From NCBI GenBank assembly GCA_001310555.1, contig BAXO01000097.1:1-19113 (forward strand): 19,113 nucleotides of DNA, read 5' to 3'. Below are positions 8,986 to 18,983 of the stretch, piece by piece. Position 1 is the first letter of the stretch. Every line of letters starts with the position of its first letter. Both the position numbers and the translations under genes were made by a program. The notes beneath the pieces are model-generated. The model was given only the letters and a program-made list of their open reading frames with translations, was not told where the DNA came from and made no database searches. The DNA is from Bacillus sp. JCM 19058. GTDB lineage: Bacteria; Bacillota; Bacilli; Bacillales_H; Bacillaceae_D.

Positions 8986-10404
8986 TTATCCGCTCGTTAA
9001 TTGCGTTAATATAGTTCCTTTACCCTTTCCAGTCTTTTCTGTTAAACGTATTTTTACATTTCCAGTTAAATCCGCAAAGCTTAACTGGAGCTCCTCAATT
9101 AATACATGGTCGAGATAAAAATACAAGCTGCTTTCCTTTTTTTCACTTGAAACAAATGATAAGCGCCAGGGTCAAAGTGTTCTAGCAGTGGAAATGCCAA
9201 AGCTTGTTGCTCATGATTGTCTTTTATGACTTGAAGCCTAAGCTGACTGTTTCTCTGGTCAATCACGCATCCCACGCGATTCGCTTCATCAATATAAAAT
9301 GGATCGAGAAAGGCAATTTGCGCCGCTTGATCAAGAAAAGCAAACGCGGCTTCAAAATAATAGCTTTCATAGCAATGCTTCCGAAGCTCGGCATTCAACG
9401 ATTCGATGGATTCGAGAAAACGACCATCAAATGTCGGCATTTCAGGCAAGGGGAGTTCAGCAGTAGTTGGCGGCTCAAGCCACAGCCGTTCCTGCTCCCA
9501 TTTTAAGCGTCCAACCGTACGCGCCGTTTTTGTTCACTCTCTCCCGGTTCATAGCCGTGGTAAACGATATAATCGTCCAACCCGTTTGGCCCTTTTGTAA
9601 CAACATGATGGCCAGGGCCAAGACAAGCCTCATTCGTTTTCAGAATCGGCTGCCCTCCTTGCCACTTGCTCCAGCCCTTATCATTCATCCCTTCAGTTCC
9701 AATCGGAGTCGGTGACGTAGCGTAGTAAACACCGTACGTGTCATCGCCATAAAAGCCGGCACTATACATTTGATAATACGTTCCATTTCGCTTCAACACA
9801 AAAGGGCCTTCGTTCCAGAAAAATGAATGCTCTTTATTTCCTTCCCATAAATGCTCGGGCTTTGTCACAAGTGTCGGATTTCCGCTTAGCGTTTTTAAAT
9901 CGATCATCCGGTCGACAACATTGCCTGTTCCGATAACACCATTAGGACCTTTCGTATAATCATTGCGAACATTATAAAACAAGTAGTAACTCCCGTCCTC
10001 GTCCTTAAACGGATGAGCGTCGATCGACCATTCATTCGTTAACGGCTCAGCCTCCAATATAAACGGACCAGAAGGACACGTACTTGTTGCTACACCGATG
10101 CGCCTGATTCCATCGTCCCCACTGCCGTCCTCTTTCATGACAGCACCTGTGACATACATATAAAATACTCCGTTCTCATAAATGATCTCAGGTGCCCAAA
10201 GGTCCACTTGAGCCCAATGATTCCCCTCACTGGAGGCATGCAGCGCCACTCCTACCCTTTCCCAGTCTACAAGGTTCGTCGATTCGTAAACAGGGATTTC
10301 TCGCGCACCGGTATGATACAAGTAATACATGCCGTTATACTTAAGCACGGCCGGATCGCCATGATCGAGCCCTTTACTGAAATGACCGGATTTTTATATC
10401 CCAT
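8986..10404 (-). pseudogene. Glycoside hydrolase family 43 protein, three frameshifts
   Basis: About 472 residues after restoration: a five-bladed beta-propeller domain of roughly 300 residues plus a C-terminal beta domain of about 150 with LYFYLDHVLIEELQL. GH43 enzymes are inverting exo- or endo-glycosidases acting on arabinose, xylose or galactose linkages. The catalytic base is the Asp in HGDPAVLKYNG, the pKa-modulating Asp is in SIDAHPFKDEDG and the acid Glu is in WNEGPFVLK. Breaks lie near 10370-10376 (before the first Asp), in T5 at 9527-9531 and in T7 at 9137-9143. The start ATG (10404-10402) overlaps the GH2 stop as TAATG, with GAGGAT upstream, so the two genes should be translationally coupled. 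There is no visible signal peptide, so cytoplasmic action on imported oligosaccharides is likely. Subfamily and substrate are unknown. Confidence 0.83.
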
Positions 10405-12182
10405 TAATCCACATCCTCACTAGTGAAACGCGGCTTATGAGTTCCATCATTAATTTTTCTTATAATGGCTAAATCGATTTTCGGCTTTCGTTCATAGGTT
10501 AAGAGTCCATTGATTTCCTGCTCGACGTCAGTCAGCTGCGTATAGCAATAGCCTTGAATGAGCGGAGATTCCAGTATTGCTGAGGTGACCGCATAGTACC
10601 GCTCCGCAAAATCTTCGTCGTTTTGCGCCCCTGAGTAGCCCCAGCCTTCCCAATCGCTTTTTTTTATAGGCGATACCGCCGAATTCCGTCACCTGGATCG
10701 GCTCTCCTTCGTACTCATACCCCGGAACATGAATGAGGCGCTTTCCAGGCGTGGAGCTTAAGATCTTTTCAAGGGAACTGTAACGCTCGACTAAGGTTGA
10801 TTTAACGCTTTCATAATCATGGATCGTACAAAGATCCGATTTCGTATGCTCCCAGCCATCGTTTGAGATGACTAAGCGCGATTGATCCAACGATTTCGTC
10901 AAATAATACATACTCAATGTATGAGCCTGCTGGCGCTTATCAGCCAATAGCTTCGGCACACCCCAACTTTCATTAACAGGAACCCACGCAACGATAGACG
11001 GATGGTTATAATCTCTCTCTACGGCCTTTTGCCACTCATCCGTCATTCGTCTGACAGCATCGTTAGTATACGTATAGCAATTCGCCATCTCGCCCCACAC
11101 AAGTAAGCCTAAGCGGTCAGCCCAATAGTAATAACGGGGGTCCTCTACTTTTTGGTGCTTTCTTGCTCCATTAAAGCCCATTTCCTTTGTCAGACTTACA
11201 TCGTTTCTAATCGCTTCATCGGAAGGCGGCGTTAAAATTCCTTTTGGAAAATATCCTTGATCGAGAACGAGCTTCATATAATACGGACGATTGTTCAGCA
11301 TAACAACGCCATTTTCAACGGAAATTTTTCTCATCCCGAAATAACTGCTTACTTCATCCACCGCTTGGTCGCCCTCTTTGATTCGGAACGTGATATCGTA
11401 TAGATTCGGGTGTTCCGGACTCCAGAGACGACCCGGGTTATGAACATGAAAATCGTTGAGATGGATCGTTCTCGACCCTTTATTAACCGTAAGCTGAAGC
11501 GTATCCTTTGCGATCAAGCTATCCTTAAAGGAAATATCTATTTCTAACCGTTGGTTTGTTAAACTGCCATTGACGGTATAATCAATCGTAATTTCGTCTT
11601 TGTCGATATTAGGCGTCATTTTTACATTTTCTAAATAAGTAGCAGATATCGCTTCAAGCCAAACCGTTTGCCAAATCCCCGTTGTCCTTGTATAAAAAAA
11701 TGCTTTCGGATTGCTCTTTCCAATATTGTTTGCCGCGTGGTTGATCTAAATCTTTGGAAGCGTCCTCGACCCGGATGACAATTTCATTTTCACCTTGTAT
11801 GATGACGTTTGTAATTTCGGCATGAAACGGAACATGACCTCCTTCATGAAAGGTCACAAATTGTCCATTCACCCAAACCGAAGTTCGGTAGTCAACTGCT
11901 CCAAAGTGAAGAAGGAGTCGCTTTCCTGCCCACTTTTCAGGAATCGTCATCGTTTTTTTTATACCAGACAACATCGTGAAATTCGGTTTCTCCTATTCCG
12001 CTTAGCTCACTTTGATAACAAAACGGCACTGTAATATTTTTAGAATAGTTATGGCTGTTATACCCTTTTTGCTGTAAGCCTTCATTTCGATCATCATAGT
12101 CAAAGTGCCATTGACCGTTTAAGTTCAACCATTCGTCTCGTACAAATTGCGGACGCGGGTATTCCGGGCGCGGAATCGTCAT
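10404..12182 (-). pseudogene. Glycoside hydrolase family 2 (beta-galactosidase/glucuronidase-like), three frameshifts
   Basis: The restored length is about 592 residues. The order is an N-terminal jelly-roll sugar-binding domain (RPEYPRPQFVRDEWLNLNGQW, then VDYRTSVWVNGQ and HEGGHVPF), an immunoglobulin-like domain, then the TIM barrel. Acid/base Glu is in VPVNESWG and the nucleophile Glu is in VTEFGG. GH2 enzymes are retaining beta-glycosidases (galactosidase, glucuronidase, mannosidase, arabinosidase), and I cannot choose among them. Breaks are in T8 at 11953-11960, A7 at 11694-11700 and T8 at 10658-10665. Each is repaired by changing the run by one base. A GTG at 12191 abuts AAAGGAG and is too close, so the ATG at 12182, eight bases after the SD, is preferred. 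No signal peptide. It is the first gene of the operon with GH43, divergent from the ROK repressor. Confidence 0.85.
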
Positions 12183-12214
12183 GTCAAACACTCCTTTTAG
12201 TCTCCATTTTAAAA

Positions 12215-12251
12215 AAAATAAATAAGTTAGTTAAATTAATTTATTTATTTT
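12215..12251. promoter_or_regulatory. 37-bp AT-rich dyad, candidate ROK operator for the GH2-GH43 operon
   Basis: The outer arms AAAATAAATAA (12215-12225) and TTATTTATTTT (12241-12251) are perfect inverted repeats. The inner TTAGTTAAATTAA (12227-12239) is an 11/13 palindrome with the same centre at 12233. In all, 16 of 18 positions are symmetric. The dyad begins 3 bp downstream of the putative -10 of the GH2 promoter and so should cover the transcription start, a classic repressor position. The binding protein is inferred to be the divergent ROK regulator. Confidence 0.6.
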
Positions 12252-12253
12252 AA

Positions 12254-12282
12254 ATCTTAGCCTACTTCTTTCGTTGTTTCAA
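12254..12282 (-). promoter_or_regulatory. Putative promoter of the GH2-GH43 operon
   Basis: On the minus strand TTGAAA (12282-12277) and TAAGAT (12259-12254) are exactly 17 bp apart. The boxes match consensus 5/6 and 4/6. Transcription would start inside the 37-bp dyad and leave a leader of about 65 nt. Confidence 0.5.
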
Positions 12283-12375
12283 GAATAAATTAAACCCAAC
12301 ATTGCTGTTTACACTTACATGAACGTGACCTTGGTCGAGAAATGAGAAAAATGAGAACGAATCAAGTATCCGCTA

Positions 12376-12471
12376 TAGGTCGGATTTTACCGTTTGATCC
12401 GGTCCCTTCATATTCATAACAGCAAAAGGTGATTCATCATACTTACCGCAAATACGATGCCATGTATCGAG
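12376..12471 (-). other. Unassigned coding-like fragment in the divergent intergenic region
   Basis: The 393 bp between GH2 and the ROK gene hold the operator and promoter signals and one open minus-strand stretch of 32 codons bounded by stops. It reads LDTWHRICGKYDESPFA, then MNMKGPDQTVKSDL, and ends at TAG 12375-12373. It looks like the C-terminal end of a protein by composition, but there is no start or SD and I recognise no family. It may be a gene remnant or chance. Confidence 0.25.
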
Positions 12472-12508
12472 CTAATGACCTTTCTTTACATTAATGGTAA
12501 AATAGTAA

Positions 12509-12524
12509 TAAATAAAATTATTTA
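12509..12524. promoter_or_regulatory. Second TAAATAA/TTATTTA dyad upstream of the ROK gene
   Basis: TAAATAA-AA-TTATTTA is a perfect 7-bp inverted repeat with a 2-bp spacer. The same half-sites occur in the 37-bp dyad (12219-12225 and 12241-12247) with a 15-bp spacer. Its place 50 bp before the ROK start suggests autoregulation. Confidence 0.45.
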
Positions 12525-12575
12525 ACAAATCAACTTTCCGATGTAACTATATAAAAAGAATAGAGGTTTACTTTT

Positions 12576-13801
12576 ATGACGTTATTCCAAGAACAGGCAG
12601 CTTTAAAGGGATGAAATCGCTGAACAAGTCTACCATTTTGAACATCATCCGGCTGAAGGGCCCCATTTCACGAGCACAGATCGCAAAAATAACAAAATTA
12701 ACGCCTCCAACTGTAGGTAGCATTGTCGGCGAATTGATAGAAGAAAACATCGTTGTTGAAAAAAACAGGAACAGGCCAGACACAGGGTGGGCGCAAGCCT
12801 TTAATGCTGATGATTCACTCCTCTGCCTTTTATGTGATTGGTGTCTACGCAGCTGCGGAAGTCATTGGTACTGTGCTAGCTACGCTAGACGGCCAAATCA
12901 TTGAAGACGATGAACTGCCATTGTCGGCTCCCCCTTTGAAAGAGCAATTTCTTCAAATGATGAAAGAGCGTATAAGGCTAGTCATAAAGCAGAGCCGTGC
13001 AGAGATTGATTCGCTGATTGGAATTGGTGTTGCGATGCATGGTCTGGTCGATCCACAAAATGGTGTTGCCGTTTTTGCTCCTCACCTAAACCTTGAATCC
13101 ATTCCGATTAAGGATGAATTAGAGCAGGAATTTAACATCCCGGCTTTAGTTGAAAATGATGTCCGTACACTCGCCTTGGCCGAAAGCTGGTATGGCGAAG
13201 GTCAGGGTATTGCTAATTTTGTTTGCATTAGTGTCGGCTTAGGTGTCGGTTCAGGAATCGTCCTTAACGATGAAGTTTATAGCGGAATGTTTCATACGGC
13301 TGGGGAATTAGGACATACGGTGATCGATATAAATGGTCCACGCTGTCGTTGCGGAAACTATGGCTGCCTCGAAGCTTATGTCTCAGAATCGGCGATCCTG
13401 TCACGGGTCCAAAAGGCGATCAGACTTGGCAAGGAGACATTAATTACGGCTTGGCTGGATGGAGATAGTCACCTGTTAACAATCGAAATGATATTTACAG
13501 CGGCAGAGCAAGGCGATCAGCTCGCCTTGGAGGTATTGGAGGATGCGGGGCGTTATCTCGGCATTGCATCGCAAATTTGATCAACATTCTTACGCCTTCG
13601 CGAGTTATTTTAGAAGGGCGTATTTTTCGAGCAGGCGACAGTATTTTGGCACCGCTCAAGCAAATGGTGCAAAGAAATATGTTACGAAGCTCGCAAGGAC
13701 AGGAGATCATAGTTTGTTCTGATTTAGGAAAAAAAGGGATGGTCATTGGCGCCTTTACGTTAGTGCTGCAACGTCTATTTGCACCGCAAGGAAGGAATTA
13801 A
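12576..13801 (+). pseudogene. ROK family transcriptional repressor (NagC/XylR type), frame interrupted
   Basis: About 408 residues when rejoined. An N-terminal winged helix-turn-helix (LNKSTILNIIRLKGPISRAQ, then IAKITKLTPPTVGSIVGEL) is followed by GGRKP and a ROK sugar-kinase-like domain. The latter carries the signature CRCGNYGCLEAY, whose Cys residues and an upstream His bind zinc. Such proteins repress sugar catabolic genes and release DNA on binding the sugar. Breaks lie in A7 at 12759-12765 and near 13565-13571 (GIA to ANLINILTPSR). A third probably lies at 12606-12611, because an upstream ATG (12576) with GAGGT gives MTLFQEQAALK, which fits the family N-terminus. The ATG at 12611 abuts AAAGGG and is a poorer start. 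The gene is divergent from GH2-GH43, its likely targets. Confidence 0.85.
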
Positions 13802-13894
13802 TCAAGAAAGGTAATCTCCTATTTCACCTTCACATTCGAATCGTTCTTCCTCGTAGGTAGAACAGGAATAATCGAAAAGTCGTATGCTATCACC

Positions 13895-13934
13895 TTTGTC
13901 CTTATCCGGAGTTTATGCTTCTTATAGGGACAAA
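13895..13934 (+). terminator. Weak hairpin downstream of the ROK gene
   Basis: TTTGTCCTTAT (13895-13905) and ATAGGGACAAA (13924-13934) pair at 10 of 11 positions (the other is a G-U wobble) around an 18-base loop, followed by TTCTTGTT. It lies 94 bp after the ROK stop in the convergent gap with gltC. The long loop and poor T-run lower confidence. I saw nothing else in 13802-14056. Confidence 0.35.
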
Positions 13935-14056
13935 TTCTTGTTCAAAGCCTTCTGTTTTGCTTTGGGTCATCGCCTACTTTTCATGCCTGAATATTTAAAG
14001 ACCAGATGCGCCATATGAATCGGGCTTTGTGAGGCTATGCTCGGAGAAAAATGTTT

Positions 14057-14923
14057 TTAAAACTCATGAAACACTTTTTCGGTCGGGAGCATTTCCCTTT
14101 CCTTCGCAGTGATCACGCCGACTGTACGCTTCAGCTCTGGATCTGCAATTGGCAAAGTTACCGTTTGCCTTGGCAATGAGCCAACTAAAGTAATTTCCGG
14201 AATTAGCGTTACGCCTAAGCCTGTTGATACTAGTCCTTTAATCGCATCAATATCGTTACCTTCAAAGGAAACCTTTGGCGAAAATCCGACTTGCAGACAA
14301 GCATTGTCAACTAGATCCCGTAAAACATAGCCCTCTTGAAGTAAAATAAATGGATCCTCACGAAGTTGCTCCAAGGAGATCTCCTCCTCCCCCGCCAAAG
14401 GGTGACTGGCAGGTAGCAAGGCTACAATGTCTTCATAAAACAAAACCTCCGACTTAATTCGACGGTCACTGTCTGGGACTGGCCCGAGTAGCGCCATATC
14501 AATTTCTCCCCTAGTAACCTGTTCAATTAACTGATGATAGGAGCCTTGATTAAAGGCAAAGTTTACTTTAGGATAATGTTCCCGAAAAGCCGAAATTGCC
14601 GTTGGCAAAGTATACGTAGCCATGCTGCTCGGAAATCCTATCCGGATCGTCCCTTTTTCCGGATCAAGAAATTCGCGAATCTCACGCTTTGCATTGTGCA
14701 TCACCTTCATAGCATCCTTCATATGTTCTAAAAATATTTTACCAATTGGAGTTAAGCGAACATTTCTCCCTTCGCGAATAAATAAATCGACGCCTAACTC
14801 CTTTTCAAGATTAAAGATCTGTCTGCTAACCGCTGATTGAGCGACATGGAGAGCGTGTGCGGCCTCCGTCACATGCTCACGTTTCGCTACTTCGATAAAA
14901 TATTCAATTTGTCTCAATTCCAT
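14057..14923 (-). CDS. gltC: GltC-like LysR family transcriptional regulator
   Basis: A 288-residue LysR regulator. The N-terminal helix-turn-helix (about 1-60) reads MELRQIEYFIEVAKREHVTE and HVAQSAVSRQI, then REGRNVRLTPIGK. The effector domain has GTIRIGFPSSMATYTLPTAI, IDMALLGPVP and DAIKGLVSTGLGVTLIPE. This resembles Bacillus subtilis GltC, the 2-oxoglutarate/glutamate-responsive activator of glutamate synthase genes, closely enough to use the symbol, though I could not align it. Two ATGs are adjacent; the second (14923) gives the GltC start MELRQ and the better distance from AGGTGA. GltC has about ten more residues. One base fewer in the T4 before the stop would extend the frame to 14035 (ending KNIFLRA), so the C-terminus may be affected by another indel. 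It is divergent from a glutamate dehydrogenase gene, its plausible target. Confidence 0.88.
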   Translation of the reverse strand: MELRQIEYFIEVAKREHVTEAAHALHVAQSAVSRQIFNLEKELGVDLFIREGRNVRLTPIGKIFLEHMKDAMKVMHNAKREIREFLDPEKGTIRIGFPSSMATYTLPTAISAFREHYPKVNFAFNQGSYHQLIEQVTRGEIDMALLGPVPDSDRRIKSEVLFYEDIVALLPASHPLAGEEEISLEQLREDPFILLQEGYVLRDLVDNACLQVGFSPKVSFEGNDIDAIKGLVSTGLGVTLIPEITLVGSLPRQTVTLPIADPELKRTVGVITAKEREMLPTEKVFHEF

Positions 14924-14964
14924 CATGGCTCACCTACTCTATATCTCATACTAGCATGATTATT

Positions 14965-14979
14965 ATCTAATTTATAGAT
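14965..14979. promoter_or_regulatory. LysR-type inverted repeat (T-N11-A) in the gltC-gdhA gap
   Basis: ATCTA-ATTTA-TAGAT is a perfect 5-bp inverted repeat containing T-N11-A, the general LysR recognition pattern. It lies 42 bp upstream of the gltC start, a usual place for autoregulation. Confidence 0.45.
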
Positions 14980-15035
14980 TGTTTTTGCTTCGTTCGTAAT
15001 TATATGATATATAATATATTCTTTTTAGCAGAAAA

Positions 15036-15056
15036 TCTAACATAATCATTGTTAGA
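15036..15056. promoter_or_regulatory. Inverted repeat TCTAACA-N7-TGTTAGA
   Basis: Perfect 7-bp arms at 15036-15042 and 15050-15056. The left half shares ATCTAA with the site at 14965-14970, exactly 70 bp (near seven helical turns) away, so both may be contacted by one regulator tetramer. This is inference from spacing only. Confidence 0.4.
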
Positions 15057-15116
15057 ATTTTTAAAATCACTCGATAAAAATAGAAAAGCAGTGATTCAAG
15101 TATGGAAGAACTTCTC

Positions 15117-15140
15117 GATCAAATTATAGCCGATTTGATC
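15117..15140. promoter_or_regulatory. Inverted repeat GATCAAAT-N8-ATTTGATC before gdhA
   Basis: Perfect 8-bp arms at 15117-15124 and 15133-15140. TTGAAA (15141-15146) adjoins it and could be a -35, with TAATAA at 15162-15167 as a short-spaced (15 bp) -10. The dyad may be an operator or an RNA stem. It also overlaps a 20-codon ORF (15102-15164, MEELLDQIIADLILKRNAGR) that lacks an SD. Confidence 0.35.
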
Positions 15141-15206
15141 TTGAAAAGAAATGCAGGTCGTTAATAAAAAATAGATGACCAACTTAATGCGAATACTAAG
15201 GAGTGA

Positions 15207-16592
<1,386 letters not shown>

Positions 16593-16599
16593 CAAATGT

Positions 16600-16635
16600 C
16601 CGCACGAGCCTGAGAAAGTTCTCAAGCTCGTGCGG
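16600..16635 (+). terminator. Strong hairpin terminator after gdhA
   Basis: CCGCACGAGC (16600-16609) pairs perfectly with GCTCGTGCGG (16626-16635), and an inner TGAGAA/TTCTCA stem closes the loop after one C-A mismatch. TTTACATATTTC follows on plus. It begins 8 bp after the restored gdhA stop, which supports that stop. Confidence 0.8.
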
Positions 16636-16717
16636 TTTACATATTTCATAAAATTCTTCGCCCTTGTAGACTTCGACTAATTCCAAGTTTCGCTCTTTTT
16701 TGTAGCTCCCCGGCTCT

Positions 16718-16939
16718 TTATTCCGTATACGCTGTTAGCCCTTCCTTCAGCTTTTTCAGTTCCTCCTGACTTAAGGTGACACCCTTCCCCATCTTTTCAT
16801 AATCAGGAGCCCAGTCACGAATATCGTATTTCGGTTCGCGTCCATTCCAGCTGACTAGATTTAACTCCTTCCGCCATCCTTTCGGAGACTCGGACAACAC
16901 AGCAATGGTTTCGACAATTTCATAACGGATTTCTGCCAT
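16718..16939 (-). CDS. ydbC: YdbC/PC4-like single-stranded nucleic-acid-binding protein
   Basis: An intact 73-residue protein beginning MAEIRYEIVETIAVLSES, with KGWRKELNLVSWNGREPKYD and IRDWAPDYEKMGKGVTLS. This is the highly conserved pattern of the bacterial YdbC family, related to the eukaryotic transcription cofactor PC4; the Lactococcus member binds single-stranded DNA. Its cellular role is not well defined. A GTG at 16948 lies inside the SD, so the ATG at 16939, six bases after GAGGTGA, is the start. It is one of the few genes here without a frameshift, as expected for its small size. It points at the gdhA terminator, which may serve both directions. The 270 bp upstream (16940-17209) shows no further gene; an imperfect TCACTC/GAGTGA repeat occurs there (17076-17099). 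Confidence 0.87.
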   Translation of the reverse strand: MAEIRYEIVETIAVLSESPKGWRKELNLVSWNGREPKYDIRDWAPDYEKMGKGVTLSQEELKKLKEGLTAYTE

Positions 16940-17209
16940 ACCTTTCACCTCATTATCAAAAATAGTTCAAAACCGTTTTCCGCGTATTGATAAGCATGTT
17001 CAGTGTAGCAAAAGGTTAAGCTGAAGCCAAATACTATTTGAAAAGTAGCCAGAAATAGAGATACATTTGTTGCTCACTCAAAGTCGCATCTATGAGTGAA
17101 CTCGTTCAGCAAGTTAAAGCGATGAATGCTCCTTGATGGACAAACCTCTGTGCGCACTTCCTGATAGTGTAGGCTTAACGTTAGAGCAGGCAACCTGATT
17201 TAGTGGGAA

Positions 17210-18517
17210 TTACTCTTGCTCCATTTGTCTTCTGACATTTTCCTCCGCTTGCTCCTGCAAAATACGCAAAAATTCGTTAATATCCTTTCCTGAATTGACA
17301 TATTCCGTCGGTGCGGTCGAAATCACGCCATCACCGTATTGAGCTGACTTTTCCGGACCTGTTGCAGGCGTTAGCTTAAACAGAGCATTCAGGTTTTTGC
17401 CTGAGAGCTCGGCATTATTAGCATAAAAAAACGTCATGAATAGCTTGGCTTGCTAATGGCGAGGCAACTCCTTGTCTTGATTTCTCCATTTGAACTTCAT
17501 CAGACAGGAGGTGCATAATAATTTCCAATGCCACCTCTTTATGCTCACTTGGAGCAGTGATTGCGTAGCCGTGGCCATTCGGTTCAGGTTCAATCCCCTC
17601 GTACCCATCCCATGACGGATACGTGACAATATCGACATTCATTCCATTGTCCCCAGCTAACCAGTGAAAATTCGTTCCACCGGTCCACATCGCTACGGTT
17701 TGCTTCTCAAACTCCACGCCCCAATTGAACAGAAGCTCTCCTGGATTCTCAGCTGGGTAATTACCAGGAATAGAAGTCACTTCCTTAATCATTTCAAGAT
17801 ATCGATGGTAAGCCTCTGAACTTTGGATGAGCACCTCGTGAGTTTCCGGATCAACAGAGTTTTGGCTGAACTGTTTGTACGCATCGTAAGGATTATCTAA
17901 GTCTAACCCGCGATACTGGATCCCATCTCGTTCTTGTGTTAAGTCTTCCGCTAATTGAATTACTTCATCCAGGTCATTTCATCTTCTGGGTAATCCACCC
18001 CTAGCATATCAAATACGTCTTTATTATAGTGCAAAGCCCAAGTAGGCCGACTCTCCGGTAATGCATACAATGACCCATCTTCGTTTCTTAAATATTCAAT
18101 AATTGACGGCTCAATATGATCGAGGTCATAATCAGATTGCTCAATTAACTCACTCATATCGTAACTCAATTCATACCTGTTCAAGGCGCTCATGTGCGAA
18201 ACTCGTCCCATTGTCACAATATCGGGAACTTTATTTGCAGCCACAAGCTCTTCCAATGAATCAGGATGATCCGTTCCTGCATCTTGAAACTCAATTGTGA
18301 CGTGCGGAAATTCCTCAGCAATGAATTGAACAACAGTCTCTTTAAGATGATCTTCTCCCCACTGATGAGCCCAAATTAGTGTAACAGGCTCGGCAGTTTG
18401 AGGAGGCTCTTCTTTTTCGGATTCATTACTAACTTCCTGGTTTGAACATGCAGCTAATAGCCCATAGCAAAATAACAAAAACAAGCCTCGTGACCAAACT
18501 TTTAACATTCGTTTCAA
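17210..18517 (-). pseudogene. ABC transporter sugar-type substrate-binding lipoprotein, two frameshifts
   Basis: About 435 residues when rejoined, typical of family 1 extracellular solute-binding proteins. A basic start (MKRMLKVWSR), hydrophobic core and lipobox LLAAC followed by SNQE show lipoprotein processing. The mature part starts with an acidic linker and VTLIWAHQWGEDHLKETV; LYALPESRPTWALHYNKDVF and FEKQTVAMWTGGTNFHWLAG are characteristic of the fold. Breaks lie near 17967-17972 (TW to DEVIQLAEDLTQ) and in A7 at 17425-17431 (DVF to YANNAELSG). The TTG at 18517 is chosen because AAAGGAG (18532-18526) is eight bases away, whereas the ATG at 18508 is 17 away. No permease or ATPase gene is visible on either side. 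The ligand is unknown; a link to the GH2/GH43 locus is possible but unsupported. Confidence 0.85.
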
Positions 18518-18608
18518 AGGTAACTCTCCTTTCGTCTCATCAATCTTGTGAACTACACGATCTGAAAACTCCTTTTTTTTAGCTTTGTTATGATATGTGA
18601 CTCCCACT

Positions 18609-18802
18609 CTACTTATCATGTCGCCACATGGTACGTTCCACTTCAGACATATCCTTGTATAACATTTTATTGTGCCAAAGATCTTAACAGTCCTGCGCCA
18701 AGCTACAAATACATATACGATGGAGCCAGCTCTAAAATGGTGAATCTATCATGACTTGCAAAACTGCGTAAACCTGTTCACATCATCATACTTTTCAACC
18801 AA
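18609..18802 (-). other. Possible small broken ORF behind a promoter and SD
   Basis: A TTG (18802) five bases after a near-perfect AAAGGAGG (18815-18808) opens MVEKYDDVNRFTQFCKS, which stops at 18749. Two other frames then continue plausibly: HDRFTILELAPSYMYL, and at the end DLWHNKMLYKDMSEVERTMW followed by RHDK and TAG 18611-18609. Rejoined, it would be about 64 residues, but one in-frame TAG remains in the middle segment. I recognise no family. It could be a frameshifted small gene, a remnant, or only the 17-residue peptide as leader of the lipoprotein transcript. Confidence 0.3.
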
Positions 18803-18847
18803 GACAGCCTCCTTTACAGCTTGTTAAATCTAGTATTCAATGGATCA

Positions 18848-18876
18848 AAAATAGTAATTAATCCCAACTTTGTCAA
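18848..18876 (-). promoter_or_regulatory. Putative sigma-A promoter with perfect -35
   Basis: On the minus strand a perfect TTGACA (18876-18871) and TATTTT (18853-18848) are 17 bp apart. It reads toward the SD at 18815-18808 and onward to the lipoprotein gene, so it may drive both. Confidence 0.55.
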
Positions 18877-18983
18877 TACGAATGACCAATAAAAGTAAAT
18901 TTTCACTTCAAATTCACACCGCAATTCCCATACAACGGAGAAACTCACGTGCCTGACAGACAGATCAAGCGAGGAGTTCGTGC

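Noticed and set aside
12485..12556. Clear promoter for the ROK gene
   Set aside because: TTTACA (12485) and TATATA (12548) are present, but no pair has acceptable 16-18 bp spacing with good boxes, so none was annotated.
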